DNA from: Lonsdalea britannica
Lineage (GTDB): Bacteria > Pseudomonadota > Gammaproteobacteria > Enterobacterales > Enterobacteriaceae
Length of the DNA stretch: 6,844 bases
Direction of reading: 5' to 3'
Assembly: GCF_946477055.1 (NCBI RefSeq)
Contig: NZ_CAMKXG010000188.1
Location: forward strand, 1-6,844
A model generated the notes under the pieces. That model was not told the origin of the DNA and did no database searches. It saw only the letters and a program-made list of their open reading frames with translations. Each line of letters begins with the position of its first letter. Position 1 is the first letter of the stretch. The position numbers were made by a program, and so were the translations under genes. This document shows, piece by piece, positions 6,797 to 6,844 of this stretch.

Positions 6797-6844
6797 CTGT
6801 CTCTTATACACATCTGACGCTGCCGACGAAGAGGATAGTGTAGA
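6797..6844. other. Nextera sequencing adapter remaining at the contig end (not genomic)
   Basis: Bases 6797-6815 are the 19-base Tn5 mosaic end CTGTCTCTTATACACATCT. Bases 6816-6829 are GACGCTGCCGACGA, the rest of the Nextera read-2 trimming sequence. Bases 6830-6837 (AGAGGATA) are the reverse complement of the i5 index TATCCTCT, and 6838-6844 (GTGTAGA) begin the reverse complement of the P5 primer. This complete order occurs only in a library molecule. The genomic sequence therefore ends at 6796. Confidence 0.98.

Noticed and set aside
6797..6815. A genuine Tn5 or IS50 transposon end
   Set aside because: The mosaic end is followed by library adapter, index and P5 bases rather than by transposon sequence.

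Overview
The window is a short stretch of enterobacterial core chromosome joined to a compact restriction-modification (R-M) pair, and it ends in sequencing adapter. The core genes ispE, prs, ychH, pth and ychF stand in the order and orientation known from Escherichia coli, except that the dauA (ychM) transporter gene found there between prs and ychH is absent. The proteins are close to E. coli but not identical. IspE and Pth resemble those of plant-associated Enterobacterales such as Pectobacteriaceae. That genus-level placing is recall-based and weak; the order-level placing is firm.

Region 1 (1-1976): ispE (isoprenoid precursor synthesis) is cut at its 5' end, missing only the first codon or few. 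prs (PRPP synthase) follows in the same direction. A near-consensus PurR operator and a sigma-70 promoter lie inside the 3' part of ispE, so prs can be transcribed with ispE or from its own purine-controlled promoter with a leader of about 280 nt. A strong bidirectional terminator ends prs.

Region 2 (2005-4463): ychH, a small two-helix membrane protein, is on the minus strand, convergent with prs. A CRP-like site sits at the class II distance from its TATAAT box. The divergent pth (peptidyl-tRNA hydrolase) and ychF (OLA1-type ATPase associated with ribosomes) follow on the plus strand and are closed by a clean intrinsic terminator.

Region 3 (4464-6796): a gene-free, A/T-rich junction of about 245 bases leads to two minus-strand genes that overlap by 44 bases. 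The upstream one is a DNA cytosine-5 methyltransferase of 376 aa. The downstream one is an HNH nuclease of 327 aa with two copies of a winged-helix-like module before its zinc-type HNH domain. Together they read as a Type II-like R-M system. The rows I counted have lower G+C here than in the core genes, which suits an acquired insertion behind ychF.

Region 4 (6797-6844) is not genome. It is the Nextera mosaic end, the transposase adapter, an eight-base index and the start of the P5 primer, left at a contig end. Whatever lies upstream of the methyltransferase, including its promoter and any regulator, is therefore missing.
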